This document shows positions 1 through 5,877 of a stretch of 6,145 nucleotides of DNA, in pieces. Under the pieces are notes generated by a model. It did no database searches. It was not told the DNA's origin and saw only the letters and a list, made by a program, of their open reading frames with translations. This stretch comes from Devosia sp. GTDB taxonomy: Bacteria; Pseudomonadota; Alphaproteobacteria; Rhizobiales; Devosiaceae. The position numbers and the translations under genes are program-made. Location: assembly GCA_016793415.1 (NCBI GenBank), contig JAEUMC010000643.1:1-6145 (forward strand), read 5' to 3'. Within the stretch, counting starts at the first letter, position 1, and each line of letters begins with the position of its first letter.

Positions 1-103
1 ACATGCCGCAATCGACGAGGAACTGGCCCCTCGGATGCACCACGCGATAGCACGAGCCGGTCACGGTGCCCGACGCCCCGTGGAAGTGTAGCGTGACGGT
101 CAT
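1..103 (-). CDS. Beta-CASP/metallo-beta-lactamase-fold hydrolase, N-terminal fragment
   Basis: The first 34 codons of a minus-strand gene that leaves the window at the left edge. The translation starts MTVTLHFHGASGTVTGSCY and ends at LVDCGM. The GAsGtVTGSCY...lVDCGM pattern is the first beta-strand region of metallo-beta-lactamase-fold proteins of the beta-CASP type (COG1236, the exonuclease/RNA-specificity group related to CPSF73). The zinc-binding HxHxDH motif would lie further downstream, outside the window. The ATG has a good ribosome binding site, GGGAGG at 109-114, five bases away. It follows actR by only 42 bases on the same strand with no terminator in between, so co-transcription with actR is plausible. 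Family members are usually a few hundred residues long. Family assignment rests on a short N-terminus; substrate (RNA or other) cannot be judged. Confidence 0.75.
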   Translation of the reverse strand, partial: MTVTLHFHGASGTVTGSCYRVVHPRGQFLVDCGM

Positions 104-145
104 CGTGGCCTCCCGGGCAGACTATCTGATCTCAGTGTGACAAGC

Positions 146-697
146 TTATTTCGGCGCGCGCTTGGCGAGAATGCGCTGCAGCGTGCGACGGTGCATGTTG
201 AGCCGGCGCGCCGTCTCCGAGACGTTGCGGTCGCAGAGTTCGTAGACGCGCTGGATGTGCTCCCAGCGCACCCGGTCGGCCGACATCGGGTTCTCCGGCG
301 GCTCGGGCGGTTTGTTGCCGGTGGCGAGCAGGGCGTTGATCACGTCCTCGGCGTCGGCGGGCTTGCTGAGATAATCGACCGCGCCGAGTTTTACCGCGGT
401 CACCGCAGTGGCGATGTTGCCATAGCCGGTGAGAACCACGGCGCGGGCATCCTCGCGCTTCTGGTGCAGCGCCGCGACCACGTCGAGGCCGTTGCCATCC
501 TCGAGGCGGAGGTCGACCACGGCATAGGCGGGGGGTGCTTCAGAGACGGCAGCGAGGCCGCCGGCCACGGTGTCGGCAATGCGGACATCGAAGCCACGTT
601 TCTGCATGGCCCGCTCGAGGCGGGTCAGGAAGGTCTTGTCGTCATCGACCAGAAGCAGGGTACGGTCGGCCGCAAGAAGTTCATCGACTGTGCTCAT
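146..697 (-). CDS. actR: ActR/RegA/PrrA-type redox response regulator
   Basis: A 183-residue cytoplasmic response regulator of the RegA/PrrA/ActR family, with the size typical of that family. Residues 14-125 form the receiver domain: acidic pocket D18-D20, phospho-acceptor D62 in VVDLRLEDGNG, switch threonine T90 and lysine K112 in LSKPAD. A proline-rich hinge (PPEPPENPMSADRVRWEHI, about 130-148) leads into a Fis-type helix-turn-helix at about 150-180, with the recognition-helix segment RRLNMHRRTLQRIL that is nearly invariant in this family. In known relatives the phosphorylated protein controls respiration, carbon and nitrogen fixation, photosynthesis or acid tolerance genes. Its kinase partner actS lies 86 bases upstream on the same strand. 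The start is supported by GAGG at 703-706, five bases before the ATG. Assignment is secure; the regulon in this organism is not visible here. Confidence 0.96.
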   Translation of the reverse strand: MSTVDELLAADRTLLLVDDDKTFLTRLERAMQKRGFDVRIADTVAGGLAAVSEAPPAYAVVDLRLEDGNGLDVVAALHQKREDARAVVLTGYGNIATAVTAVKLGAVDYLSKPADAEDVINALLATGNKPPEPPENPMSADRVRWEHIQRVYELCDRNVSETARRLNMHRRTLQRILAKRAPK

Positions 698-783
698 CGC
701 CGCCTCATGTAGGGTCTTTTGAGGAAAAGGTCAAAATATGGGCAGCGCTAAGCCACGTTCGCTTACCCAAAGCGGGCGTCACC
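698..783 (-). other. actS-actR intergenic leader
   Basis: The 86 bases between the actS stop and the actR start hold the actR ribosome binding site but no convincing terminator. On the minus strand TTGACC is followed 17 bases later by TACATG. That spacing would be right for a promoter, but the -10 match is poor and transcription would begin almost at the start codon. The gap is long for two genes in one operon, so separate or extra transcription of actR is possible but not shown. Confidence 0.4.
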
Positions 784-2085
784 TCACGCCTGCTCGATCG
801 CGGCGCGCGGCCAGATCAATCGCACCTGTGCGTGACCATCGGCTGCCTCGTTCTCGAAGCTCAGCTTGGCGCCGGTGCGCTCGAGCAGGGTTTTCGAGAT
901 GAAGATGCCGAGCCCCAGGCCGCCCGGCTCGCTGCTGTCGGCGCTGCGCGGCCGCGTGGTGAGGTAGGGCTCGCCCAGCCGGGTGATCAGATCGGTGGGA
1001 AAGCCCGGACCGTCATCGGTGATGGTGACGGTCAGCGCCTGCTTGTCCCAGCTGGCCTCGACCAGCACGGCGCGCTGCGCGAACTGCGCCGCATTGTCGA
1101 TCAGGTTGCCCAGGCCATAGAGCAGGCCGGCATTGCGGCGGATCACCGGCTCCGTCCCGCTGCCGGCGCCGGTCCGCACCGAGATCACCTTGCCGCCGCC
1201 TTCGAGTGGCTTGATCACTTCGGCGAGCAGCGCCGACACCGGCACCGATGCGAACGGATCGCCCGGCGTGTCGCGCAGGCTCCTCAACTTGCCGAGGATT
1301 TCGCGACAGCGCGCCGCCTGCGACATGATCAGCTCGATATCCTCGCGCACCGGGCCTTCCGGCACCTCGTCGCGGATCTCGCGCGCCGCCAGCGCAATGG
1401 TCGAAAGCGGGGTGCCGAGCTCATGCGCTGCCGCGGCGGCGAGGCCATCGAGGGCGCTCAGTTGCTCGTGCCGCGACAGCGCCAGTTCGGTGGCGGCCAG
1501 CGCATCGGCGAGCTGGCGCGCTTCGTGCGCCACCCGGTTGGTGTAGGCGGCAATGAAGATGGTGCCGCACAGGATCGAGACCCAGATGCCGATGACATAG
1601 ACGCGGTCGAAGACGATGCGCGAATCCGGGTCCCATGGCAGGTCCATATGGTAGACCGAGAGCAGCGAGGCGAGCGCGATCGCAAGGGTGGCGAGGATAA
1701 CCGTCGAGCGCTGCGGCAGCGTCGTCGCCGATACCGACACCGGGGCCAGCAGCAGCAACGAGAACGGGTTCTGCAGCCCGCCGGTCAGCGCCAGCAGCGC
1801 CGCCAGCTGGCAGAGATCGAAGCTCAGGTGCACCGTCGCGACGATCACCGGTGGACGATAACCTTCTCCGAGCCGGAAGATCACCCACAGGTTGAGCAGC
1901 ACCGACAGCCCGATCAGCATCAGGCACTCGGTCAAGGGCAGCGGGAAGTTGAGCCCGAACTGCACGAACAACACGCCGGCGGTCTGCCCGACGATTGCCA
2001 GCCAGCGCAGCCCGACCAGCGTCGCCAGCCTGAGGGGACGCCAGTTGCCCGGCAGAATGGCCGCCGAACTATCCGCCAATGCCAT
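784..2085 (-). CDS. actS: ActS/RegB/PrrB-type redox-sensing histidine kinase
   Basis: Inner-membrane sensor kinase, 433 residues from the preferred start. Residues 20-185 carry about six hydrophobic membrane segments, including the RegB signature GGLQNPF (102-108), known in RegB as part of the quinone-responsive site. The dimerisation/phospho-acceptor box AAAAHELGTPLST contains H221. Cys260 in AARCREIL, about 40 residues after the histidine, corresponds to the redox-active cysteine of RegB. The ATPase domain has the N box NLIDNAA (327-333), G1 DDGPGF (357-362) and G2 GGLGLG (388-393). All catalytic elements are present, so the kinase should be active. It should phosphorylate ActR encoded just downstream. 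Start choice: the ATG at 2085 has GGAAAGGA at 2093-2100 with seven-base spacing, whereas an in-frame ATG at 2106 would add seven residues but has no ribosome binding site. Confidence 0.95.
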   Translation of the reverse strand: MALADSSAAILPGNWRPLRLATLVGLRWLAIVGQTAGVLFVQFGLNFPLPLTECLMLIGLSVLLNLWVIFRLGEGYRPPVIVATVHLSFDLCQLAALLALTGGLQNPFSLLLLAPVSVSATTLPQRSTVILATLAIALASLLSVYHMDLPWDPDSRIVFDRVYVIGIWVSILCGTIFIAAYTNRVAHEARQLADALAATELALSRHEQLSALDGLAAAAAHELGTPLSTIALAAREIRDEVPEGPVREDIELIMSQAARCREILGKLRSLRDTPGDPFASVPVSALLAEVIKPLEGGGKVISVRTGAGSGTEPVIRRNAGLLYGLGNLIDNAAQFAQRAVLVEASWDKQALTVTITDDGPGFPTDLITRLGEPYLTTRPRSADSSEPGGLGLGIFISKTLLERTGAKLSFENEAADGHAQVRLIWPRAAIEQA

Positions 2086-2230
2086 GGAATCATCCTTTCC
2101 GGGCATCTGATTTCGGCCCGCATGGGAAGTCTAGCATGGCATTTCAAGGGCAAAAAAGCGCGAGCGAAACGCTTGACCCCCGGGCTCACGGGACCACATC
2201 GAAGCAGTTCGTGACTGGGAGAAAAGTCCA
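2086..2230. promoter_or_regulatory. Divergent control region between actS and the DUF2852 gene
   Basis: These 145 bases separate two divergently transcribed genes and must hold promoters for both. For actS, TAGACT (minus strand, 2128-2133) is a possible -10 with a T-rich -35 (TTTTTG) 17 bases upstream. For the DUF2852 gene, TTGACC at 2173-2178 is a good -35, but the sequence 17 bases on (ACATCG) is a poor -10. The dyad AGCG-AAA-CGCT at 2163-2173 abuts this -35. A direct GCATGG repeat at 2120-2125 and 2134-2139 brackets the actS -10 candidate. GGGAGA at 2217-2222 is the ribosome binding site of the plus-strand gene. The promoter positions are tentative. Confidence 0.4.
2093..2100 (-). promoter_or_regulatory. 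Ribosome binding site that decides the actS start
   Basis: On the minus strand GGAAAGGA lies seven bases before the ATG at 2085. The in-frame ATG at 2106 is preceded only by CCGAAATCAG, with no purine-rich site. This favours the shorter actS protein. Confidence 0.6.
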
Positions 2231-2680
2231 ATGCACACTGCGATTATCAAACCGCAATGGGGCCCGCTGACCATCGCATTGATGGTCCTGGGCTTCGTTC
2301 TCTGGTGGCCGCTCGGCCTCGCCGTTCTCGCCTACATCCTGTGGGGCGAAATGTTCGGCGGCTCGGCGGAAAAGGCTCAGGGGTTCGTCAACCGATCCCG
2401 CAGCTGGGCCGAGAACTGCGGCCCCCGCGCCAACGGGTTCCGCCACCACGGCTTCCGCAACTCGAGCGGCAACGCCGCCTTCGACGACTACCGCACCGAG
2501 CAGCTGCGCCGCCTCGAAGAGGAGCGCCGCCGGCTCGACGAAGAGGTCAACGCTTTCCACGAGTACATGCGGAACCTGCGCATGGCCAAGGATCGCGAAG
2601 AGTTCGACCGCTTCATGCGCGAGAAGAACGGTAACCGCCCGAACTATGGCGGCGACCAGAATAACGGAACCAACGTCTGA
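2231..2680 (+). CDS. DUF2852 domain membrane/coiled-coil protein
   Basis: A 149-residue protein that I recognise as the alphaproteobacterial DUF2852 family, whose function is unknown. Residues 8-43 are hydrophobic and tryptophan-rich (PLTIALMVLGFVLWWPLGL, then a second short stretch to LWGEMFGG). They look like one long or two closely packed membrane segments around a central WWPLG turn. A polar glycine/asparagine/arginine-rich linker follows (about 50-82). A strongly charged helical segment (about 84-133, rich in EEERRRLDEEV-type runs) is likely to form a coiled coil in the cytoplasm. The tail is Asn/Gly-rich. The start has GGGAGA eight bases upstream. The gene is monocistronic by position: divergent from actS and closed by a terminator at 2769-2794. 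A scaffold or envelope-associated role is conceivable, but nothing in the sequence proves it. Confidence 0.9.
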   Translation: MHTAIIKPQWGPLTIALMVLGFVLWWPLGLAVLAYILWGEMFGGSAEKAQGFVNRSRSWAENCGPRANGFRHHGFRNSSGNAAFDDYRTEQLRRLEEERRRLDEEVNAFHEYMRNLRMAKDREEFDRFMREKNGNRPNYGGDQNNGTNV

Positions 2681-2734
2681 CCCCCAGACGCTGCGTGACC
2701 GCCCCCGCAAGGCTCTCGCAAGCCTGGCCGGTCA
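2674..2734 (+). other. Two stacked hairpins at the 3' end of the DUF2852 gene
   Basis: CGTCTG (2674-2679), a five-base loop and CAGACG (2685-2690) form a perfect 6-bp hairpin that includes the first two bases of the TGA stop. A second nested hairpin follows: outer TGACCG (2696-2701) with CGGTCA (2729-2734), inner AGGCT (2710-2714) with AGCCT (2721-2725). Neither has a U-tract, so they are not terminators themselves. They may protect the 3' end of the mRNA or form part of a 3'-derived RNA. Confidence 0.45.
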
Positions 2735-2768
2735 TGCTCCAGGTCCCATGCCCTCCTCCTGACGACTG

Positions 2769-2794
2769 ACGCCCCTTTCGAGGGGCGTTTTTTT
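2769..2794 (+). terminator. Intrinsic terminator after the DUF2852 gene
   Basis: An 8-bp stem, ACGCCCCT (2769-2776) with AGGGGCGT (2781-2788), closes on a TTCG tetraloop. It runs into seven consecutive T residues (2788-2794). This is a textbook Rho-independent terminator for plus-strand transcripts; the minus strand has no T-run after the stem. Outer arms GACGAC (2761-2766) and GTCGTC (2795-2800) are also complementary and could pair across the whole element. Confidence 0.9.
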
Positions 2795-2822
2795 GTCGTC
2801 AGCGTTTCACCTCGAATCGGCG

Positions 2823-3578
2823 ATGATCCCCGATATGAACTTCCTGTTCGCCTCGAAGGCGCCGAAGGTGCCGGCTCAGACCAGCCTCGTCATCGACGGC
2901 GCGCCGGTCGAGATCACGGTGAAGGTCAGCCCGCGGGCCAAGAGCTACCGGCTGACCGTGCCGCACCACGGCAACCCGGTGCTGACGCTGCCGAAAACCG
3001 GCCGCTGGCCCGAGGCCGAAGGCTTCCTCAATCGCCATCGCGGCTGGCTCGCCGCCCGGCTGAAGCGCAGCGCGCCGCGCACCGCCTTTGCCGATGGCGA
3101 GGTGCTGCCGCTGCGCGGCGTGCCGCACCGCATCCATGCGACGGGCCGGCTGCGCGGCCGGGTCGAGGTGTCAGAGATCGACGGCGAACTGTCGCTGCTG
3201 GTGCCCGGCGAAGCCGCGCATATCCCGCGCCGGCTGACCGAATGGCTGAAAGCCGAGGCGCAGCGCGACCTCGCCGAGCGCTCGGACGTCCACGCCGCGA
3301 CGCTCGCAGTGGAGGTCAAATCGGTGTCGATGCGCAGCCAGGCCACCCGCTGGGGCTCGTGCTCGTCATCGGGGCGGCTCAACTACAACTGGCGGCTGAT
3401 CCTCGCCCCGCCGTTCGTCCTCGACTACGTCGCGGCGCACGAAGTGGCGCACCTCGTCCACATGAACCACTCGCCGAGTTTCTGGAAGGCGGTCGAACGC
3501 GCCCTGCCCGACATGGAGAGGGGCAAGACCTGGCTGAAGGCGCACGGCAAGGTGCTGATGGGGTATGGGCTGGAGTAG
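2823..3578 (+). CDS. SprT/YgjP-type zinc metalloprotease (DUF45, COG1451)
   Basis: A 251-residue putative zinc-dependent peptidase of the YgjP/DUF45 group, often labelled M48-family metallopeptidase. The C-terminal half holds the family hallmarks. SQATRWGSCSSSGRLNYNW (172-190) is the conserved substrate-cleft strand. HEVAH (206-210) supplies two zinc ligands and the catalytic Glu207. MNHSPSFW (214-221) supplies the third ligand, His216. The N-terminal part (20-135) is the beta-rich region typical of the family. No signal peptide is visible, so it should be cytoplasmic. Physiological substrates of the family are unknown. The start is uncertain: ATG 2823 and ATG 2835 are both in frame and neither has a good ribosome binding site. 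A TTG at 2793 lies inside the upstream terminator and is unlikely. The gene sits only 28 bases after the terminator and converges on lpdA. Confidence 0.92.
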   Translation: MIPDMNFLFASKAPKVPAQTSLVIDGAPVEITVKVSPRAKSYRLTVPHHGNPVLTLPKTGRWPEAEGFLNRHRGWLAARLKRSAPRTAFADGEVLPLRGVPHRIHATGRLRGRVEVSEIDGELSLLVPGEAAHIPRRLTEWLKAEAQRDLAERSDVHAATLAVEVKSVSMRSQATRWGSCSSSGRLNYNWRLILAPPFVLDYVAAHEVAHLVHMNHSPSFWKAVERALPDMERGKTWLKAHGKVLMGYGLE

Positions 3579-3607
3579 GTGGACCACCCGCAAGTCTGGT
3601 GGCTGGG

Positions 3608-3719
3608 GACCCCCACCCCTGTCCCCTCCCCCTAAACATGGGGAGGGAGACCCTCGCACTGCTATCGAGGTCGTCGTCTCCCTCCCCTTGCTTAGGGGGA
3701 GGGATCAAGGGTGGGGGTC
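3608..3719. repeat. Large imperfect palindrome of two 44-base C/G-rich arms (REP/BIME-like)
   Basis: The arm at 3608-3651 and the reverse complement of 3676-3719 agree at 39 of 44 positions. They differ only at scattered single bases around the middle of each arm. Each arm is itself a hairpin: CCCTCCCC...GGGGAGGG around an 8-base loop. The 24-base spacer (3652-3675) holds a further small stem, CCTCG (3652-3656) with CGAGG (3666-3670). The element fills most of the 173-base gap between two convergent genes, a usual site for such repeats. It may act as a bidirectional terminator or mRNA 3'-end stabiliser. I recall similar CCCTCCCC/GGGGAGGG palindromes in many copies in Hyphomicrobiales genomes; copy number cannot be seen from this window. 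Confidence 0.85.
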
Positions 3720-3735
3720 AGCCCGCACCGGCTCT

Positions 3736-3749
3736 GGCGCTCTCGCGCC
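3736..3749 (-). other. GNRA-looped hairpin just after the lpdA stop codon
   Basis: In the lpdA transcript GGCGC and GCGCC pair around a GAGA tetraloop. The hairpin begins two bases after the stop codon. No U-tract follows, so on its own it is a poor intrinsic terminator. Together with the large palindrome immediately downstream it probably marks the 3' end of the lpdA message. Confidence 0.5.
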
Positions 3750-3751
3750 GA

Positions 3752-5158
3752 TCAAATATGGATCGCCCCATCCCCGCACATCAGGGCGGCTTCCTTCACC
3801 GCTTCCGACAGCGTCGGGTGGGCATGCGTGGTGCGGCCGAGGTCTTCGGCGGAGCCGGAGAACTCCATCAGCACGACGATCTCGTGGATCATCTCGCCGG
3901 CATTCTTGGCGATGATCTGCGCGCCCAGCACCCGATCGGTAGCGACATCGGCGAGGATCTTCACATAGCCCTGCGTCGCCAGCATCGCCTTGGCGCGGCC
4001 ATTGGCGGTGAAGGGGAATTTTCCGGCCTTGTACTCGATGCCGGCCGCCTTCAGCTCGTCCTCGGACTTGCCGACCCAGGCGACTTCGGGGCTGGTGTAC
4101 ATCACCGACGGGATGGTGCCGTAGTTCACGTGCGGCTGCTGGCCGGCAATGATCTCGGCCACCGCGTGACCTTCGTCCATCGCTTTGTGCGCCAGCATGG
4201 CGCCGACCACGACGTCGCCGATGGCGTAGATGCCCGGCACGTTGGTCTTGAACTGCTGGTCGATGCGCACGCGGCCGCGCTCATCGAGCGCCACGCCGAC
4301 GGCTTCGAGCCCGAGGCCCTCGGTGAAGGGCTTGCGGCCCACCGCGACCAGCACCGCATCGGCCTCGGCGAAGCTGGGTTCGCCGCCGCCGGCCGGCTCG
4401 AGCCGAGCGCGAACCGAGCCGTCGCCCTGCTTCTCGATCGCCGTGACCTTGGTCGAGAGCTTGAACTCCATGCCCTGCTTGGTGAGGTTGCGCTGGGTCT
4501 GGCGCGCCGCCTCGCTGTCGAGGCCCGGGAGAATGCGGTCGAGGAACTCGACCACCTGCACCTTGGACCCGAGCCGGCCCCAGACCGAGCCGAGCTCCAG
4601 CCCGATGATGCCGCCACCGATCACCAGCAGGCGCTTGGGCACTTCCTGGAAGGCGAGGGCGCCGGTCGAGGACACCACCTTGTTCTCGTCGATCTCGATG
4701 CCCGGCAGGCTGATCGGCACCGAGCCGGTGGCGATCAGGATGTTCCTGGTCTCGATGGTGGTGGGCGCGCCGCTCTCCGGCGTCACCAGCACCTTGCCTT
4801 CGGCCGGGATCGAGCCGGTGCCGCGGAAGGTGGTGATCTTGTTCTTCTTGAACAGGAACTCGATGCCCGAGACGTTGGCGGTGACGGTATCGTCCTTATG
4901 CGCCAGCATTTGCTTCAGATTCAGCTGCGGCGTCACGTCGATACCGAACTGGCGGAACTGGTGGCCGGCCTCCTCGAACAGCTCGGAGGCATGCAGCATG
5001 GCCTTGCTTGGAATGCAGCCGATGTTGAGGCAGGTACCACCGAAGGTCGGCCACTTCTCGACCACCGCGACCTTCATGCCGAGCTGCGCCGCCCGGATTG
5101 CCGCGACGTATCCACCCGGGCCGGAGCCGATTACGGTGAGGTCGAAAGTGTCCGCCAT
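3752..5158 (-). CDS. lpdA: Dihydrolipoyl dehydrogenase (E3)
   Basis: A 468-residue flavoprotein disulfide reductase of normal family length. It oxidises dihydrolipoamide on E2 subunits, reducing NAD+, in 2-oxoacid dehydrogenase or glycine cleavage complexes in the cytoplasm. The FAD site is GSGPGG (11-16). The redox-active disulfide is C43/C48 in [13 protein letters not shown]. The NAD site is GGGIIG (181-186). A second FAD contact is YAIGD (311-315). The interface base is His447 with Glu452 in [12 protein letters not shown]. There is no N-terminal lipoyl domain of the kind some PDH-associated E3 proteins carry. The start has GGAG at 5164-5167, five bases upstream. Upstream genes (exported protein, SDR) resemble the tail of a rhizobial suc cluster, which suggests the 2-oxoglutarate dehydrogenase E3. 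A 159-base gap upstream argues for its own promoter. Confidence 0.97.
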   Translation of the reverse strand: MADTFDLTVIGSGPGGYVAAIRAAQLGMKVAVVEKWPTFGGTCLNIGCIPSKAMLHASELFEEAGHQFRQFGIDVTPQLNLKQMLAHKDDTVTANVSGIEFLFKKNKITTFRGTGSIPAEGKVLVTPESGAPTTIETRNILIATGSVPISLPGIEIDENKVVSSTGALAFQEVPKRLLVIGGGIIGLELGSVWGRLGSKVQVVEFLDRILPGLDSEAARQTQRNLTKQGMEFKLSTKVTAIEKQGDGSVRARLEPAGGGEPSFAEADAVLVAVGRKPFTEGLGLEAVGVALDERGRVRIDQQFKTNVPGIYAIGDVVVGAMLAHKAMDEGHAVAEIIAGQQPHVNYGTIPSVMYTSPEVAWVGKSEDELKAAGIEYKAGKFPFTANGRAKAMLATQGYVKILADVATDRVLGAQIIAKNAGEMIHEIVVLMEFSGSAEDLGRTTHAHPTLSEAVKEAALMCGDGAIHI

Positions 5159-5317
5159 GATGTCTCCGAGAGGCTCAAACGGCGCCTGGGGAGTGGCGCC
5201 CGCGCTGCCGATATAGGACTGCCAAACGGGTTAAACTACCCGCCCTTTGGAGGGAACCCCCGTCGCGGCGACAGCCATGCGAAATGCGCATGATTCCGAC
5301 GCTACCTGATTTCCGAG
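5159..5317 (-). promoter_or_regulatory. lpdA upstream region with candidate promoter and dyads
   Basis: This stretch contains no gene. On the minus strand TATATC (5210-5215) is the best -10 candidate; the -35 is unclear. A start near 5203 would give a leader of about 45 bases containing GGCGCC (5195-5200) and GGCGCC (5181-5186), which can pair around an 8-base loop. Further dyads are CGGGT/ACCCG (5227-5231, 5238-5242), GTCGC-G-GCGAC (5262-5272) and CATGCG/CGCATG (5276-5281, 5287-5292). The last lies 26 bases past the stop of the upstream gene and lacks a U-tract. The promoter call is tentative; the dyads are directly visible. Confidence 0.4.
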
Positions 5318-5821
5318 TTACTTGGCGCAGGCCGCGAGGGTGAAGGTATCGAGCACGTTGCGCTCATCGGCGAAGGCGTCCTGCCGCATCGAGGAGTACC
5401 AGACGTTGACGGCAAACTGCGGCAGCAGCACCTGTCGCGGTGCCAGTTGCGCCGCGAGCGCAATCTCGGCATCGTGGGGATATTCCTCGATGCCATCCGC
5501 CCCAAGCGCGTAGACGACTCCCTCCCAGAAGCCGCATTGCTCGCCGTCCGCGCCGCTGCAATCGAGCCCCACCGCACCATTTGGCTGGCCAAAGCCGTTG
5601 GGCAGGTAGATGCCGCCCTCGAACCTTGCCGATACATCCCTGATGGCGATGCTGAACGCGGCAATCTGATTGGCGGCGGCATCCTCGGGGAGACCGGTGA
5701 AGCTGAGGCGGACGTCGCCACCCGGCTGCTCATAGATGGCGTGCGAGATCGGGCACTCGATCGCGAGCGCCGGCCCGGCGATGAGCGCCATTGCAATGGT
5801 CGCGACCAGTGTCTTCATCAT
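5318..5821 (-). CDS. Small exported protein of unknown function, four cysteines
   Basis: A 167-residue protein I do not recognise. It opens with MMKTLVATIAMALIAGPALA, a classical Sec signal peptide with an ALA cleavage site before residue 21. The mature protein (about 147 residues) should be periplasmic or secreted. There is no lipobox cysteine at position +1. Mature cysteines are C23, C88, C96 and C165, an even number that would allow two disulfides, one perhaps tying the N- and C-termini together. The sequence is acidic and mixed, with no further membrane segment. Two adjacent ATGs (5821 and 5818) share the GGAGG site upstream; the first is five bases away, the second eight. It lies 56 bases after the SDR gene on the same strand, so co-transcription is plausible, and 159 bases ahead of lpdA. 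Confidence 0.85.
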   Translation of the reverse strand: MMKTLVATIAMALIAGPALAIECPISHAIYEQPGGDVRLSFTGLPEDAAANQIAAFSIAIRDVSARFEGGIYLPNGFGQPNGAVGLDCSGADGEQCGFWEGVVYALGADGIEEYPHDAEIALAAQLAPRQVLLPQFAVNVWYSSMRQDAFADERNVLDTFTLAACAK

Positions 5822-5877
5822 GCAGCCCTCCGTTGTGTCGTCCGACCTGAGACGCCGCTGCCGCGCCACTCCTTTGG

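Noticed and set aside
137..712. 191-codon open frame on the plus strand
   Set aside because: Exactly antisense to actR, whose receiver and HTH motifs are clear on the minus strand.
700..745. Promoter for actR (TTGACC, 17 bases, TACATG on the minus strand)
   Set aside because: The -10 matches only three of six positions and transcription would start nearly at the ATG, leaving no room for the ribosome binding site.
535..2214. 559-codon open frame on the plus strand
   Set aside because: Antisense to actS and part of actR. It is Arg/Gln/His-rich with no recognisable motif, a GC-rich shadow frame.
2186..2710. 174-codon open frame on the minus strand opposite the DUF2852 gene
   Set aside because: No ribosome binding site or recognisable domain. 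The plus-strand frame has a good start and a fitting terminator.
2793..2822. TTG start extending the metalloprotease by ten codons
   Set aside because: The TTG lies in the T-run of the upstream terminator and has no ribosome binding site; the added residues are not needed for the family fold.
3608..3719. CRISPR array or insertion-sequence end
   Set aside because: Only two arms, inverted rather than direct, with one short spacer. There is no transposase gene and no target-site duplication that I can identify.
3242..5293. 683-codon open frame on the plus strand
   Set aside because: It runs antisense to lpdA and overlaps the metalloprotease gene in another frame. Its His/Arg/Asp-rich composition is typical of the opposite strand of GC-rich genes, and lpdA is unmistakable on the other strand.
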